A stretch of 64,000 nucleotides of DNA from Providencia sp. PROV188. GTDB lineage: Bacteria; Pseudomonadota; Gammaproteobacteria; Enterobacterales; Enterobacteriaceae. This document shows positions 16,120 through 29,231 of the stretch, in pieces. The notes below the pieces were generated by a model that saw only the letters and a program-made list of their open reading frames with translations, searched no databases and was not told where the DNA came from. The stretch spans positions 3,534,001-3,598,000 of the forward strand of contig NZ_CP097291.1 of the NCBI RefSeq assembly GCF_027595165.1, given 5' to 3'. The position numbers and the translations under genes are program-made. The first letter of the stretch is position 1. Every line of letters begins with the position of its first letter.

Positions 16120-16491
16120 ATGGCTGATTTTTACCTGCAAATTCGCACCAATTCGATGACATTAAAAAATCTCGATACCCATGAAGAACACAGTGCAACG
16201 GGTGAGTTTTCAGCCCAAAGAATGGTTATCGGGGATTTTTTTAAAGCCGAGTTTGTACTGTATCAGTTGGTCTGCGATATGGGTCTGAAAGTCCGTCGCC
16301 CTTTTGCGTCGAAACATCGTATTTTGGTTCAAGCCCTCGAAATTATTGAAGGGGGCGTGAATATGGTGGAAGAGCGCCTATTTACCGAAATTGTTTACGG
16401 GGCATTTAATCAGCGTGTGAAAAAAGTAGTAGTAAGCCGAGCACCGCTACCTATGCCTCAGCGAGAAGCGAAAGCCTTATTAACTGCATAA
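16120..16491 (+). CDS. Conserved hypothetical protein downstream of btsR
   Basis: A 123-residue soluble protein that I do not recognise with confidence. It has no signal peptide or membrane helix. Visible landmarks are an N-terminal strand (DFYLQIRTNSMTLKNL), an SAQRMVIGDFFKAE turn at about residues 32-45, an EGGVNMVEERLF helix and a basic RVKKVVVSRAP strand. It starts 23 bases after btsR with AGGAGAAAAGG just upstream, so it belongs to the same transcript, which ends at the strong terminator directly after it. Its role in pyruvate sensing, if any, is unknown. Confidence 0.75.
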   Translation: MADFYLQIRTNSMTLKNLDTHEEHSATGEFSAQRMVIGDFFKAEFVLYQLVCDMGLKVRRPFASKHRILVQALEIIEGGVNMVEERLFTEIVYGAFNQRVKKVVVSRAPLPMPQREAKALLTA

Positions 16492-16522
16492 AAAAACCCG
16501 CATTTTAAAATGCGGGTTTTTT
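16491..16522. terminator. Bidirectional terminator after btsSR
   Basis: ACCCGCATTTT / AAAATGCGGGT forms an 11-bp stem with an A run before it and a T run after it, so it can stop the btsSR transcript and the convergent deaD transcript. Confidence 0.85.
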
Positions 16523-16532
16523 GTATTTATCT

Positions 16533-16552
16533 CAGCCACATTAATGTGGCTG
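16533..16552. repeat. Perfect 20-bp palindrome near the deaD stop
   Basis: CAGCCACATTAATGTGGCTG reads the same on both strands. It lies between the terminator and the deaD stop codon, so it would form a second stem at the 3' end of deaD RNA. It is not followed by a T tract of its own. Confidence 0.6.
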
Positions 16553-16562
16553 GATAGCGCTA

Positions 16563-18539
16563 TTATGCGTTGTGGCTGCTGCTACGACGACGTGGCGCTG
16601 CATTAGTGCCATCTTGGCGAGGTGCAGAATTACCACGGTCACGGTTGCCACCATCACGGTTTCCACCACGACGGTTGCCGCTGAAGCCTTCGCGATCACC
16701 ACCGCTACGACGACCATCACGATCGCCACCACGGTCATTACGACGACCTGCACCGAAGCCACCTTCGCTACCGCCTTCACGACGTGGACCACCACGACGT
16801 TCGCCACCGCCACGACGCTCAAATGGTTGAGCATCACCGATCAGTTGCATTTGCATTGGTTTGTTCAGAACACGCGCACGGCTTAAGTGAGTTAACACTT
16901 CGCTTGGCATACCTTTTGGTAACTCGATAGTTGAGTGAGTACCAAACAGTTTGATGTTACCAATGTAGCGGCTGCTGATGTCTGCTTCGTTCGCAATCGC
17001 ACCAACGATATGACGAACTTCAACACCATCATCACGACCCACTTCGATACGGTACATTTCCATATCGCCAACATCACGACGCTCACGACGAGCACCACGA
17101 TCGCCGCGCTCTGCACGGTCAAAACCGTTGCCGTTACTGTTGCGGTCGTTACGGTCACGACGGTCGCCACGACGATCATCACGATCGTTGAATTCACGAC
17201 GCGGACGACGCGGTGCATCTGGTGGCAGGATCAGAGCGCGTTCGCCTTGAGCCATTTTCAGTAATGCCGCTGCTAAGGTTTCCATATCTACATCTTCAGA
17301 TGGAGACATTTTCGCTAACAGTGAACGGTACTGATCTAAGTCGCTGCTTTCTAATTGCTGTTGGATTTGTTCAGCAAATTTCGCCTGACGACGTTGGCTT
17401 AATACGTCAGCATCTGGCAATTCCACTTCAGGAATAGTCAGTTTCATTGTACGTTCAACGTTGCGCAGTAAACGACGCTCACGGTTCTCAACGAACAGTA
17501 ATGCGCGACCCGCACGACCCGCACGACCGGTACGACCGATACGGTGAACGTAAGATTCTGCATCCATTGGGATGTCGTAGTTAACAACTAAGCTGATACG
17601 CTCAACATCCAGACCACGTGCTGCAACGTCAGTTGCGATCAGGATATCTAAACGACCATCTTTTAAGCGCTCTAATGTTTGCTCACGCAGTGCTTGGTTC
17701 ATGTCACCATTCAGTGCCGCACTGTTATAGCCATTACGCTCAAGCGCTTCTGCAACTTCTAAGGTTGCGTTTTTGGTACGAACGAAAATAATCGCCGCAT
17801 CGAAATCTTCAGCTTCTAAGAAACGCACCAGCGCTTCATTTTTACGCATGCCGTAAACAGTCCAGTAGCTTTGAGCGATATCTGGACGTGTAGTAATGCT
17901 CGACTGAATGCGGATCTCTTTAGGATCTTTCATAAAGCGACGAGTAATACGACGGATTGGTTCTGGCATTGTTGCCGAGAACAGCGCAGTTTGGTGTTCT
18001 GCTGGAATCTGGCTCATGATGTTTTCAACATCATCGATGAAGCCCATACGCAGCATTTCATCAGCTTCGTCTAATACTAAGCCTTTCAGTTTAGAAAGAT
18101 CTAAAGTACCGCGTTTCAGGTGGTCTAACAGACGACCTGGAGTACCAACAACCACTTGTGGTCCTTGGCGTAATGCACGAAGTTGAACGTCATAACGTTG
18201 ACCGCCATATAAGGCAACCACGTTGACGCGGTTCATGTGTTTAGAGAAATCGCTCAGTGCTTCAGCAACTTGCACCGCTAACTCACGTGTCGGTGCCAGT
18301 ACTAAAATTTGTGGAGCTTTTAAATCTGGATCGATGTTATGCAGTAATGGCAAACCAAATGCAGCGGTTTTACCACTACCGGTTTGTGCCATACCTAATA
18401 CATCATTACCATCCAATAACAATGGAATACATTGTTGCTGGATTGGAGATGGTTTTTCGTATCCCAGGTCGCTTAGTGCGTTCAAAATAGATGCTGATAA
18501 ACCTAGATCAGCAAAAGACATATCGGTCTCAGTCGTCAT
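16563..18539 (-). CDS. deaD: ATP-dependent DEAD-box RNA helicase DeaD (CsdA)
   Basis: A 658-residue RNA helicase used in ribosome assembly and RNA decay at low temperature. Motifs seen in order are the Q motif ([10 protein letters not shown]), [27 protein letters not shown], and [11 protein letters not shown], followed by the DbpA-like RNA-binding domain and a C-terminal tail of Arg-Gly-Asp-Asn repeats. The ATG at 18539 is preferred to 18554: it has GAGG upstream, although somewhat distant, and better fits the E. coli start. nlpI lies upstream on the same strand, as in E. coli. Confidence 0.96.
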   Translation of the reverse strand: MTTETDMSFADLGLSASILNALSDLGYEKPSPIQQQCIPLLLDGNDVLGMAQTGSGKTAAFGLPLLHNIDPDLKAPQILVLAPTRELAVQVAEALSDFSKHMNRVNVVALYGGQRYDVQLRALRQGPQVVVGTPGRLLDHLKRGTLDLSKLKGLVLDEADEMLRMGFIDDVENIMSQIPAEHQTALFSATMPEPIRRITRRFMKDPKEIRIQSSITTRPDIAQSYWTVYGMRKNEALVRFLEAEDFDAAIIFVRTKNATLEVAEALERNGYNSAALNGDMNQALREQTLERLKDGRLDILIATDVAARGLDVERISLVVNYDIPMDAESYVHRIGRTGRAGRAGRALLFVENRERRLLRNVERTMKLTIPEVELPDADVLSQRRQAKFAEQIQQQLESSDLDQYRSLLAKMSPSEDVDMETLAAALLKMAQGERALILPPDAPRRPRREFNDRDDRRGDRRDRNDRNSNGNGFDRAERGDRGARRERRDVGDMEMYRIEVGRDDGVEVRHIVGAIANEADISSRYIGNIKLFGTHSTIELPKGMPSEVLTHLSRARVLNKPMQMQLIGDAQPFERRGGGERRGGPRREGGSEGGFGAGRRNDRGGDRDGRRSGGDREGFSGNRRGGNRDGGNRDRGNSAPRQDGTNAAPRRRSSSHNA

Positions 18540-18708
18540 GTAAAGGTGCCTCATACTTAGTGGCGGCCAGTTTACATAACGGAGCGAAAATCATTTCGGT
18601 CATTATCATTTAAAATGTGAACTGGCTCAAATTGTGTTATTAAACGAACAAATAAACCCTCACCCAGGTGGATGATGGCTTAAAAATGAATAGAGAAATG
18701 TTCGTCAG

Positions 18709-19626
18709 CTATTGCTGGCCCGATTCTAATAGGTCGTCTTGTTCTTGGCCTAACAGCGCCAATTCCAACAATGCGTAGCGGTGCTCAACAAAGCTGTGTG
18801 CGTTGTTAGCTACCGTCAGTTTGAATAACGCAGTTGCGCTATCCTTATCCCCCAGACTTAGGTAATGCTTACCTAAATAGAAGTTAGTTTCACTGAGATG
18901 CTCAGCGAGCGAAGTGTTATCCGTAGATGTCTCTTTCAAACGCTCCATCAATGTCGTTTCATTGATATTGCCAAGATAGAATTCTACGATATTCCAGCCC
19001 CATTGCCCTTTCTCCGCTTGGTTGTAGCGGGCAGCAAGATTGTCTTGTGCCATACGCGGGTCTATGTCTTTTTCTACGAGATAAAGCCACAGAGTACGAA
19101 AAGGATCATTTGGATCTATCTGATAATACGCCAGCAGATCATCCTGCGCTAATTTGTATCGTCCACCGTAATATAATGCGATGCCACGATTCATTCGCGC
19201 GAAATTGTAAGTTGGATCAAGCTCTAAAACAGAATCAAACGCTTCATAGGCGGCATCATAGTTGCCAGCCTGCGTAAAATATATTCCTAAAAAGTTAAAG
19301 ATTTCAGGAATATCCGGACGGATTGACAACGCAGTTGAAAAATCATTACGTGCCAGCGCCCTTAAACCGAGACTATCATACAGTACTCCGCGCTCATATA
19401 AAAGCTGCGCGTACTCATCATCGGTTAAAGATCGGCTCGCAAGGATTTGTTCCATACGAGCCAAAATCACTTCTTGTTGTAATGAAGGCTGCAATGGAAC
19501 TGCAAAAACCTCGTTTTTACGCCAATCTTTATTACTACATCCAATAATAATAAAAAAGATGAACGCGGATAGCACACGGACTAAGGTGCGGCTATCGATA
19601 AAACGAAAGTTAATACAGTTCTGCAT
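18709..19626 (-). CDS. nlpI: Lipoprotein NlpI
   Basis: A 305-residue outer-membrane lipoprotein with tetratricopeptide repeats. NlpI serves as adaptor for the protease Prc and for peptidoglycan hydrolases, and controls MepS levels. The signal peptide ends in a lipobox-like IIGC with the lipidated cysteine at residue 30. The n-region is longer than in E. coli (about 18 residues before the cysteine), but AAGGG lies properly before the ATG at 19626, so the long start is kept. TPR motifs such as [12 protein letters not shown] and [15 protein letters not shown] are clear. pnp lies upstream. Confidence 0.96.
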   Translation of the reverse strand: MQNCINFRFIDSRTLVRVLSAFIFFIIIGCSNKDWRKNEVFAVPLQPSLQQEVILARMEQILASRSLTDDEYAQLLYERGVLYDSLGLRALARNDFSTALSIRPDIPEIFNFLGIYFTQAGNYDAAYEAFDSVLELDPTYNFARMNRGIALYYGGRYKLAQDDLLAYYQIDPNDPFRTLWLYLVEKDIDPRMAQDNLAARYNQAEKGQWGWNIVEFYLGNINETTLMERLKETSTDNTSLAEHLSETNFYLGKHYLSLGDKDSATALFKLTVANNAHSFVEHRYALLELALLGQEQDDLLESGQQ

Positions 19627-19668
19627 ACTACGCCCTTACATTACCACTAGTCAGCAAATTTAGGCTGA

Positions 19669-19693
19669 TAGCGCCTAAGTTTATCAGGCGCTA
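19669..19693 (-). other. Stem-loop downstream of pnp
   Basis: TAGCGCCT and AGGCGCTA form a perfect eight-base-pair stem with a nine-base loop, 15 bases after the pnp stop codon. No T run follows on the minus strand, so it may be an RNA-stabilising or weak terminator structure between pnp and nlpI. Confidence 0.55.
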
Positions 19694-19707
19694 CACTTTC
19701 GGTCAGC

Positions 19708-21828
19708 TTATTCTGCTGATTCCTGCTGTGCTGGAGCTTCTTCGCCAGCAACAGCTTCTTTCATGCTCAGGCGAATACGGCCTTGACGGTCGATTTCTAA
19801 CACCTTAACAGGAACTTCTTGACCCATTTGCAGGTAGTCAGTCACTTTCTCTACACGCTTGTCAGCGATTTGTGAAATGTGAACCAGACCTTCCTTACCG
19901 CCACCGATAGCAACGAATGCACCGAAGTCAACGATACGAGTCACTTTACCTTGGTAGATACGACCCACTTCAACTTCTGCAGTGATGTCTTCGATGCGAC
20001 GAATTGCTTCTTTCGCTTTCAGGCCATCAGTTGCTGCGATTTTCACAGTACCGTCATCTTCGATCTCGATAGTTGTGCCTGTTTCTTCCGTTAATGCACG
20101 GATAACAGAACCACCTTTACCGATGACATCTTTGATCTTGTCTGGGTTGATACGGATGGTGTAAATGCGTGGAGCGAACTCAGAGATCTCTTCACGTGGG
20201 CCATTGATAGCTTGTTCCATTGTGCCAAGGATATGCAGACGCGCACCTTTAGCTTGGTTCAGAGCCACTTGCATGATTTCGCGAGTGATACCTTCGATTT
20301 TGATATCCATTTGCAGTGCGCTGATACCGTCACGGCTACCCGCTACTTTAAAGTCCATATCACCTAAGTGGTCTTCATCACCTAAGATGTCAGACAGAAC
20401 AACGAAATCGTCACCTTCTTTCACCAGACCCATCGCGATACCCGCAACAGCAGCTTTAATTGGTACACCAGCATCCATCAGAGCCAGAGACGCACCACAT
20501 ACAGATGCCATTGAAGAAGAACCGTTAGATTCCGTGATTTCAGAAACAACACGTACTGTGTACGGGAATTCTGCTTGTGAAGGCATTACTGCCAGCACAC
20601 CACGTTTCGCTAAGCGACCGTGACCAATTTCACGACGTTTAGGTGAACCAACCATACCAGTCTCACCAACAGAGTATGGAGGGAAGTTGTAGTGGAATAA
20701 GAAGCGGTCAGTGTATTCGCCCATTAATTGATCGATAACCTGTGCATCACGCTCAGTACCTAATGTTGCAGTAACCAGCGCCTGAGTTTCACCACGGGTG
20801 AACAGTGCAGAACCGTGAGTACGTGGCAGAACACCAGTACGAACGTCCAACGCACGAACCATGTCTTTCTCACGGCCATCGATACGTGGCTCACCACGGA
20901 TAACGCGGCTACGAACAACTTGTTTCTCTAAGTGAGCAAGAATGTCTGACACTTCAGAAACATCGACGTTCTCATCTTCAGCAACCAGAGTTGCAATCAC
21001 TTCGTCTTTGATCAGGTCAACTTGAGCATAACGCTCTTGTTTCTCAGTGATACGGTAAGCATCGCCCATACGGCTTTCAGCCAGTGCAGCAACGCGATCG
21101 TTCAGAGCTTGGTTAACTGGCTCTGGTTGCCAATCCCATTTCTCTTTACCCGCTTCTTTGACTAATTCATTGATGTTCTGGATAACAACTTGTTGTTGAT
21201 CGTGACCGAACACAACTGCACCCAGCATTTGCTCTTCGCTTAACAGTTCAGCTTCTGACTCAACCATTAATACTGCGCTGTCAGTACCTGCAACCACTAA
21301 ATCCAGACGGCTTGATTTTAATTCATCAGCAGTTGGGTTCAGAACATATTGGTCATTGATAAAACCAACACGTGCAGCACCAATAGGACCATTGAATGGA
21401 ACACCAGACAGTGCCAGTGCAGCAGATGCACCGATCATCGCAACGATATCTGGGTTAACTTGTGGGTTAACAGAAACAACGGTAGCAATGATTTGGATTT
21501 CGTTCAGGAAGCCTTCTGGGAACAGAGGACGTAATGGACGGTCAATCAGACGTGCAACTAAGGTTTCGCCTTCACCAGGACGGCCTTCACGACGGAAGAA
21601 GCTACCTGGAATACGACCTGCAGCGTAAGTACGCTCTTGGTAGTTTACTGTTAAAGGGAAGAAATCTTGCCCTTCTTTAACTTTTTTCTGTGCCACAGCA
21701 GTCACGAATACTGCAGTGTCATCCATGTTTACCATCACCGCCGCCGTTGCTTGGCGTGCGATCATGCCTGTTTCTAATGTTACGGTATGCTGGCCATACT
21801 GGAACTTACGAACAATAGGATTTAACAA
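19708..21828 (-). CDS. pnp: Polynucleotide phosphorylase
   Basis: A 706-residue 3'-to-5' exoribonuclease, a core part of the RNA degradosome. It has two RNase PH-like domains ([13 protein letters not shown] in the first, [19 protein letters not shown] in the second), then a KH domain ([16 protein letters not shown]) and an S1 domain ([13 protein letters not shown]). The start codon is TTG at 21828 with AAGGG upstream, as expected for this gene. The long stem in the leader (21897-21949) fits the RNase III site by which PNPase controls its own mRNA. rpsO lies upstream. Confidence 0.98.
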   Translation of the reverse strand: MLNPIVRKFQYGQHTVTLETGMIARQATAAVMVNMDDTAVFVTAVAQKKVKEGQDFFPLTVNYQERTYAAGRIPGSFFRREGRPGEGETLVARLIDRPLRPLFPEGFLNEIQIIATVVSVNPQVNPDIVAMIGASAALALSGVPFNGPIGAARVGFINDQYVLNPTADELKSSRLDLVVAGTDSAVLMVESEAELLSEEQMLGAVVFGHDQQQVVIQNINELVKEAGKEKWDWQPEPVNQALNDRVAALAESRMGDAYRITEKQERYAQVDLIKDEVIATLVAEDENVDVSEVSDILAHLEKQVVRSRVIRGEPRIDGREKDMVRALDVRTGVLPRTHGSALFTRGETQALVTATLGTERDAQVIDQLMGEYTDRFLFHYNFPPYSVGETGMVGSPKRREIGHGRLAKRGVLAVMPSQAEFPYTVRVVSEITESNGSSSMASVCGASLALMDAGVPIKAAVAGIAMGLVKEGDDFVVLSDILGDEDHLGDMDFKVAGSRDGISALQMDIKIEGITREIMQVALNQAKGARLHILGTMEQAINGPREEISEFAPRIYTIRINPDKIKDVIGKGGSVIRALTEETGTTIEIEDDGTVKIAATDGLKAKEAIRRIEDITAEVEVGRIYQGKVTRIVDFGAFVAIGGGKEGLVHISQIADKRVEKVTDYLQMGQEVPVKVLEIDRQGRIRLSMKEAVAGEEAPAQQESAE

Positions 21829-21896
21829 AATATTACCCTTTTTGTAAGGCTACGAGAGATTCTCAGGTAGCATGGTTTATTTTCTGACTACAGCCT

Positions 21897-21949
21897 CGCG
21901 ACTAATGAGAGGATTGATATTCCAATCATCAATTCTCTCATTAGCCGCG
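21897..21949 (-). promoter_or_regulatory. Long stem-loop in the pnp leader (likely RNase III site)
   Basis: CGCGACTAATGAGAGGATTG plus AT pairs with ATCAATTCTCTCATTAGCCG plus CG, a 22-bp stem with two mismatches and a nine-base loop, about 70 bases before the pnp start. In E. coli a stem at this position is cut by RNase III and mediates PNPase autoregulation; the same role is inferred here. Confidence 0.75.
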
Positions 21950-22068
21950 CGAATACGGATGTAGTTTTAAGTGGTTTTAATTAAAACAGTCAATTATCGA
22001 TAATAGCTTAACATTTTAGTTAAGTATAATTCGAGTATTACTTCAACTTTCAATTAACTTTTAGAAGA

Positions 22069-22090
22069 AAAGGGGCCATTTGGCCCCTTT
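22069..22090. terminator. rpsO terminator
   Basis: AAAGGGGCCA and TGGCCCCTTT form a ten-base-pair GC-rich stem directly after rpsO. On the minus strand it is followed by TTCTTCTAAAAG. Partial read-through into pnp is known for this operon. Confidence 0.8.
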
Positions 22091-22108
22091 CCTCTGAAAC
22101 TGACAAGA

Positions 22109-22378
22109 TTAACGACGCAGACCCAGACGCTCGATCAGCGCTGTGTAACGTGCGATATCTTTACCTTTCAGGTAAGCTTGTAAACGACGACGCTGAGCAA
22201 CCATACGCAGCAGACCACGACGGCTGTGGTGATCTTTTTTGTGCTCAGAGAAGTGACCTTGCAGGTGATTGATTTGAGCTGTCAGCAGAGCGATTTGAAC
22301 TTCGCTTGAACCCGTGTCATTTTCACCGCGGCCGAATTCAGCAACGATCTTCGCTTTCGCTTCAGTACTTAGAGACAT
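22109..22378 (-). CDS. rpsO: 30S ribosomal protein S15
   Basis: An 89-residue primary rRNA-binding protein of the small subunit platform. The sequence is near identical to E. coli S15 ([21 protein letters not shown], then [12 protein letters not shown] and the final [10 protein letters not shown]). The ATG at 22378 is chosen over 22390 because it begins [10 protein letters not shown] and has TGGAG seven bases upstream. In E. coli S15 binds its own leader to block translation; the leader here was not folded in detail. truB lies 114 bases upstream. Confidence 0.98.
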   Translation of the reverse strand: MSLSTEAKAKIVAEFGRGENDTGSSEVQIALLTAQINHLQGHFSEHKKDHHSRRGLLRMVAQRRRLQAYLKGKDIARYTALIERLGLRR

Positions 22379-22492
22379 AATAAACTCCAAAATAATATAA
22401 ATTTAAGTGATGAGAGCCAATCTCTAATTTAGCATCTCAAGATTTAGCGCCGTCATTCTACGCTGCTTAGAGCAGCAAAGCAATAAGCGCCA

Positions 22493-23446
22493 TTATGCGG
22501 ACGGTTCATTTTCAACGACCAAGCGCTTTGGTGCAATACGTCCATCTTCACTAATCAGAGCGATACCGATAAACCGCTGCTCTGAACCACAAGTGACACG
22601 GATCATGTCGCCTTCCACTAGGTCTTTTACATCACCGCGTACAGGTTGACCCTGTTTGAAATACGCGGCTGTTTCCTCAGTAATATTCACTGCAGGAAAA
22701 TGAACCACTGCGGTATCCATTGGCAATAATAGCGAATCGAGTAAGGATTCAAATGAGCCTTCTCCCGCATCCACTTTTGCCCGCAAAGCAGCTAATTGTT
22801 CCAACGTGACCATGCGGTCATAAGGATAATTTGCGACTTGCACACGACGCAGATAAGTCACATGCGCACCACATCCCAACATTTCACCTAAATCATCAAT
22901 GATAGTTCGAATATAGGTGCCTTTAGAACAGTGAATTTCCAGTTCTAATTCATTGTTATCCCAACGAATAAACTGAAGTTCATACACTGTAATTGGGCGG
23001 GCTTCACGCTCTACCGTAATACCTTTACGTGCGTATTCATATAATGGGCGCCCTTGGTGTTTCAGCGCTGAATACATGGAAGGAACTTGCAGTGTATCTC
23101 CACGAAAATGTTCGAGGGCTTCTTCAAGTTGCTGTGCCGTAAAAGTGATATCGCGTTCACTGATGATTTCGCCGTGAGAATCAGAAGTATCCGTTCGTTG
23201 CCCAAGGCGTGCAATCACCCGATAGCGCTTATCTGAATCGAGTAAAAACTGTGAGAATTTCGTCGCTTCACCAAGGCAGACTGGCAACATACCTGTCGCT
23301 AGTGGGTCAAGTGCCCCCGTATGCCCGGCTTTATTTGCGTTGAAAAAGCGCCGCACTTTTTGCAGCGCATCGTTTGAGGAAATATCGGTGGGCTTATCTA
23401 ACAGCACAACGCCGTCAATATTGCGCCCGCTACGACGACGCCCCAT
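22493..23446 (-). CDS. truB: tRNA pseudouridine(55) synthase
   Basis: A 317-residue enzyme that makes pseudouridine 55 in the T arm of tRNAs. The catalytic aspartate is in [16 protein letters not shown] (about residues 39-54), followed by KRYR, the [16 protein letters not shown] motif and the [10 protein letters not shown] segment, and a C-terminal PUA-like domain. Its start codon overlaps the last base of the rbfA stop codon, so the two are translationally coupled in the nusA-infB operon. Confidence 0.97.
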   Translation of the reverse strand: MGRRRSGRNIDGVVLLDKPTDISSNDALQKVRRFFNANKAGHTGALDPLATGMLPVCLGEATKFSQFLLDSDKRYRVIARLGQRTDTSDSHGEIISERDITFTAQQLEEALEHFRGDTLQVPSMYSALKHQGRPLYEYARKGITVEREARPITVYELQFIRWDNNELELEIHCSKGTYIRTIIDDLGEMLGCGAHVTYLRRVQVANYPYDRMVTLEQLAALRAKVDAGEGSFESLLDSLLLPMDTAVVHFPAVNITEETAAYFKQGQPVRGDVKDLVEGDMIRVTCGSEQRFIGIALISEDGRIAPKRLVVENEPSA

Positions 23447-23856
23447 TATTTTTCCTCTTTACTATCTGTACCTGCACGACGCTCTTCGTCATTACGAATC
23501 ACGTTCGATACTAAGTTAGACATACGCATGCCATCAACTAATGAATTGTCATATTCAAACGTTAACTCAGGAATAATACGTAAACGCATTGCTTTTCCCA
23601 GTAATGAACGAATGAAACCTGACGCTTCATTTAATGCTTTAATGCCGTCTGCAACCATCTCTTCTTCACTTTTTTCATTCGCAAAGTTGAAGAAAGTGAC
23701 GAAGACTTTACCGTATGCCAGATCCCGTGACAGCTCTACGCCAGAAACGGTTGCCATACCAATACGGGGATCTTTGATTTCGCGCTGCAAGATAATTGCA
23801 ATTTCTTTTTGCATTTCTTGAGCTACGCGCTGAGAACGACTGAATTCTTTTGCCAT
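23446..23856 (-). CDS. rbfA: Ribosome-binding factor A
   Basis: A 136-residue KH-fold protein that binds the 30S subunit and helps in late 16S rRNA maturation, notably in the cold. The N-terminal [20 protein letters not shown] helix and the LPELTF-type strand ([13 protein letters not shown]) are typical. The gene sits between infB and truB, as in E. coli, 85 bases after infB. Confidence 0.97.
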   Translation of the reverse strand: MAKEFSRSQRVAQEMQKEIAIILQREIKDPRIGMATVSGVELSRDLAYGKVFVTFFNFANEKSEEEMVADGIKALNEASGFIRSLLGKAMRLRIIPELTFEYDNSLVDGMRMSNLVSNVIRNDEERRAGTDSKEEK

Positions 23857-23941
23857 CGTTAATCTCCTGACAATAAAGGGGGCAATAGCCCCCTCATTAA
23901 TACTATTTTGTCACCACGATACTCCGTGGGTACTCACAAAA

Positions 23942-26680
23942 TTAACCGTCGATTGAACGTTTAACTTCGATAACTTCAAAGACTTCGATCATATCGCCGA
24001 CACGGACATCGTTGTAGTTCTTAACACCGATACCACATTCCATACCGTTACGAACTTCGCTAACGTCATCTTTAAAGCGACGCAGTGATTCCAGCTCACC
24101 TTCGTAGATAACCACGTTATCACGCAGAACGCGGATTGGGTTATTACGCTTGATGGTACCTTCAGTAACCATACAACCAGCAACTGCACCGAATTTCGGT
24201 GATTTGAACACATCACGGACTTCTGCAAGACCCATGATTTGCTGTTTGTATTCAGGTGCCAACATACCGCTCATCGCTTGTTTGATTTCATCAATCAGGC
24301 TATAGATGACGGAGTAGTAACGTAAATCAACGCTTTCGCTTTCAACGACGCGACGAGCAGATGCATCGGCACGGACGTTAAAGCCAAGAATGATCGCATT
24401 AGAAGCTGCAGCCAGAGTTGCATCAGTTTCAGTGATACCACCCACGCCAGAACCGATGATTTTGATTTTAACTTCATCAGTTGACAGTTTCATCAGAGAG
24501 TCAGTGATAGCTTCACAGGTACCTTGAACGTCAGTTTTCAGTACGATATTCAGTTCAGAAACTTTACCTTCTTCCATGTTAGCAAACATGTTTTCCAGTT
24601 TAGATTTCTGCTGACGAGCTAATTTCACATCACGGAATTTACCTTGACGATACAGGGCAACTTCACGTGCTTTTTTCTCATCACGAACAACTGTCGCTTC
24701 ATCACCCGCTGAAGGAACGCTGGACAGACCCAGGATCTCAACTGGCATTGAAGGGCCAGCAGACAGAACTTCTTTACCTAATTCGTTGCGCATTGCACGA
24801 ATACGGCCATATTCAAATCCACACAGTACGATGTCGCCTTTGTTCAATGTACCTTCTTGAACTAAGATAGTTGCCACTGGGCCACGACCTTTGTCTAGGT
24901 AAGATTCAACAACCACACCGCTTGCCATGCCTGCATATACCGCTTTCAGTTCTAAAACTTCAGCTTGCAGCAAGATAGCATCTAACAGTTCATCGATACC
25001 GGTACCCACTTTCGCAGACACACCGATAAACTGAGTGTCACCGCCCCACTCTTCAGAAATAACGCCGTACTGAGACAGCTCATTTCTGACGCGATCTGGG
25101 TCAGCTTCTGGTTTATCCATTTTGTTGACCGCAACAACGATTGGCACACCTGCTGCTTTCGCATGCTGGATAGCTTCGATTGTTTGTGGCATAACACCAT
25201 CATCCGCAGCAACAACCAGAACAACGATATCCGTCGCCTGAGCACCACGAGCACGCATTGATGTAAACGCGGCGTGACCTGGGGTGTCTAAGAAGGTGAT
25301 CATACCTTTGTCAGTTTGAACGTGGTATGCACCGATGTGCTGAGTAATACCACCTGCTTCGCCAGATGCTACTTTCGTTGAACGAATGTAGTCCAGTAAA
25401 GAGGTTTTACCGTGGTCAACGTGACCCATGATGGTAACAACTGGCGCGCGAGCTTCTTTAACTGCTGAGCCAGTGTCACGGTCGTTCATTACCGATTCTT
25501 CTAACTCATTCTCACGACGCAGAATAACTTTATGACCCATTTCTTCTGCAACTAATTGTGCAGTTTCTTGGTCAATCACTTGGTTGATGGTTGCCATTGC
25601 ACCCATTTTCATCATCGTTTTGATGACTTGGGAGCCTTTAACTGCCATCTTGTTAGCTAATTCGCCAACAGTGATAGTTTCGCCGATAATAACGTCACGG
25701 TTTACCGCTGCAACTGGTTTGGTGAAGCTTTGTTGTAAAGAGCTGCCTTTACGTTGCTTACCTTTAGTGCGACCTGAGCGACCAGCAGCGCGTTCTTCTT
25801 CGCGATCCGCTTTTTCAGAAAGTTTGTTGCCTTTCTTTTGACGAGGTGCTTTAGCAGAACGGTTACGAGAACGACGACCTTCTTCTTTCTCATCACTTTC
25901 ATCTTCCGCCGCACGTGCGTGGGTAGATGTTGTTGTGTGATAATCGCTGTCATCTTCAGATTTGCTATCTGAGTTCCAGTCTTCGCCTTTTTCTTCAGCC
26001 ATTTTACGGGCTTCTTCAGCAACACGGCGCGCATCAGCTTCAACTTTACGTTGAGTTTCTTCTTCCGCTTTGCGTTTCAGTTCAGCAGCTTCGGCTTCAA
26101 GACGCTGTTTGTCAGCGTTACTTTCGGTTGCCGCTTTGCTTGGTTTTTGATTTTCGCTTTGTTTCACTTTTTCTCTTTCCGCTACTTCGCGCGTAGCTTT
26201 ATCAGCTGCTTCACGTTTTGCTTTCTCTTCGGCTTCACGTTTTGCGTTAGCTTCCGCGTCACGTTTTGCAGCATCTTCTGCTGCACGTTTCGCTTCTGCT
26301 TCACGTTTTGCCAGTTCCTCAGCTTCGCGCTGTGCTTGCTCTTCCGCTTCACGCTGCGCCTGCTCTTCCGCTTGCGCTTCTTCAGCGTCGCGGTTCACAT
26401 AAGTGCGTTTTTTGCGGACTTCAACATTTACCGATTTGCTTTTGCCACCGGTGACTGGAACACTCAGCGTACTACGAGTTTTACGCTGTAATGTTAACTT
26501 ACTTGGCTGCCCCGCTGCTCCGCCTTGTTCACGGTTTAAGTGGTTCAGTAAAGTTTCTTTCTCAGTCTGGCTAACAGAGTCATTCGTACCTTTCGTGATC
26601 CCTGCTTCAGCAAATTGCTGTACCAGGCGCTCAACTGTGGTTTGAATTTCCGTTGCCAGTGATTTTACAGTTTCTGTCAT
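23942..26680 (-). CDS. infB: Translation initiation factor IF-2
   Basis: A 912-residue GTPase that brings initiator tRNA to the ribosome. The N-terminal IF2N domain is followed by a very charged region (about residues 90-235) built of short Ala/Glu/Lys/Arg repeats, a basic segment, a second IF2N-type domain, the G domain ([22 protein letters not shown]) and the C-terminal fMet-tRNA-binding part. The ATG at 26680 gives the family start MTETVKSLA and has AGGAAGG upstream; the longer frame overlaps nusA. Slightly longer than the 890-residue E. coli protein because of the repeat region. Confidence 0.97.
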   Translation of the reverse strand: MTETVKSLATEIQTTVERLVQQFAEAGITKGTNDSVSQTEKETLLNHLNREQGGAAGQPSKLTLQRKTRSTLSVPVTGGKSKSVNVEVRKKRTYVNRDAEEAQAEEQAQREAEEQAQREAEELAKREAEAKRAAEDAAKRDAEANAKREAEEKAKREAADKATREVAEREKVKQSENQKPSKAATESNADKQRLEAEAAELKRKAEEETQRKVEADARRVAEEARKMAEEKGEDWNSDSKSEDDSDYHTTTSTHARAAEDESDEKEEGRRSRNRSAKAPRQKKGNKLSEKADREEERAAGRSGRTKGKQRKGSSLQQSFTKPVAAVNRDVIIGETITVGELANKMAVKGSQVIKTMMKMGAMATINQVIDQETAQLVAEEMGHKVILRRENELEESVMNDRDTGSAVKEARAPVVTIMGHVDHGKTSLLDYIRSTKVASGEAGGITQHIGAYHVQTDKGMITFLDTPGHAAFTSMRARGAQATDIVVLVVAADDGVMPQTIEAIQHAKAAGVPIVVAVNKMDKPEADPDRVRNELSQYGVISEEWGGDTQFIGVSAKVGTGIDELLDAILLQAEVLELKAVYAGMASGVVVESYLDKGRGPVATILVQEGTLNKGDIVLCGFEYGRIRAMRNELGKEVLSAGPSMPVEILGLSSVPSAGDEATVVRDEKKAREVALYRQGKFRDVKLARQQKSKLENMFANMEEGKVSELNIVLKTDVQGTCEAITDSLMKLSTDEVKIKIIGSGVGGITETDATLAAASNAIILGFNVRADASARRVVESESVDLRYYSVIYSLIDEIKQAMSGMLAPEYKQQIMGLAEVRDVFKSPKFGAVAGCMVTEGTIKRNNPIRVLRDNVVIYEGELESLRRFKDDVSEVRNGMECGIGVKNYNDVRVGDMIEVFEVIEVKRSIDG

Positions 26681-26703
26681 GCCGTTCCTTCCTGCTACAG
26701 TGT

Positions 26704-28688
<1,985 letters not shown>

Positions 28689-28703
28689 GCCCACCCCCAG
28701 ACA

Positions 28704-28727
28704 TAAAAAAAGGGCATAAAGCCCAGT
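28704..28727 (-). terminator. Terminator between tRNA-fMet and rimP (proximal to rimP)
   Basis: On the minus strand GGGC-TTTAT-GCCC is followed by a run of seven T. The stem is short but the tail is strong. It lies 16 bases before the rimP start, so rimP expression would depend on read-through or antitermination. Confidence 0.65.
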
Positions 28728-28750
28728 TAATTCGATTGTCAAATAACAAA

Positions 28751-28774
28751 AAACCCCGAAATTCGGGGCTTTTG
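28751..28774 (-). terminator. Terminator after tRNA-fMet
   Basis: CCCCGAA / TTCGGGG on the minus strand is followed by TTTTTTG. Together with the hairpin at 28704-28727 it forms a tandem terminator between the tRNA gene and rimP. Confidence 0.8.
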
Positions 28775-28901
28775 TAACTGGACCCATAGTACATGGGTTT
28801 ACCGTGCTCTTAGTATACCTTGAAAATCTAGATAAATCGATGAGAAATTACGATAACGATATCTGATATTGTTGCGACAAGATATGTATGACTAAGAGAA
28901 A

Positions 28902-28978
<77 letters not shown>

Positions 28979-29035
28979 TTCGAAACGTGACTATTTTACA
29001 CTGACTATTGTGAGTTCACAAGTCGTCTAAAATAA

Positions 29036-29125
29036 TGGTGCCGAGGACGGGACTTGAACCCGTACGCCCGTTTTGTAGGCACTACCACCTCAAGGTAGCG
29101 TGTATACCAATTTCACCACCTCGGC
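29036..29125 (-). tRNA. leuU: tRNA-Leu (anticodon GAG)
   Basis: 90 bases including CCA, with a long variable arm as expected for leucine tRNA. Acceptor GCCGAGG pairs with CCTCGGC, and the anticodon loop CTTGAGG gives GAG. It lies between secG and tRNA-fMet. In E. coli argG lies between leuU and metY; here only 57 bases separate the two tRNAs. Confidence 0.97.
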
Positions 29126-29231
29126 ACTGAGGCGAGGTTACTAATTTCACAATCAATAACCTCAAATTTTTAACTTCTTACTACTTTACTGCTAATGAAG
29201 ACATAATGTCGTCATTCGGAATCCCGAACAC

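Noticed and set aside
16541..17264. Open frames opposite and within deaD 3' end (threonine- or valine-rich)
   Set aside because: They are shadows of the Arg/Gly-rich repeat codons of DeaD and have biased, repetitive translations.
21830..22108. Small RNA (SraG-like) between pnp and rpsO
   Set aside because: E. coli has such an RNA here, but no promoter or terminator for an opposite-strand transcript could be recognised; only the pnp leader stem is supported.
26051..26491. Phe/Cys-rich 146-residue frame opposite infB
   Set aside because: It is the complement of the Ala/Glu/Lys-rich repeat of IF-2, with no ribosome binding site or family resemblance.
28689..28787. Longer RimP with 33 extra N-terminal residues
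   Set aside because: These codons cover two terminator hairpins, and the TTG at 28688 has a strong ribosome binding site and gives the normal length.
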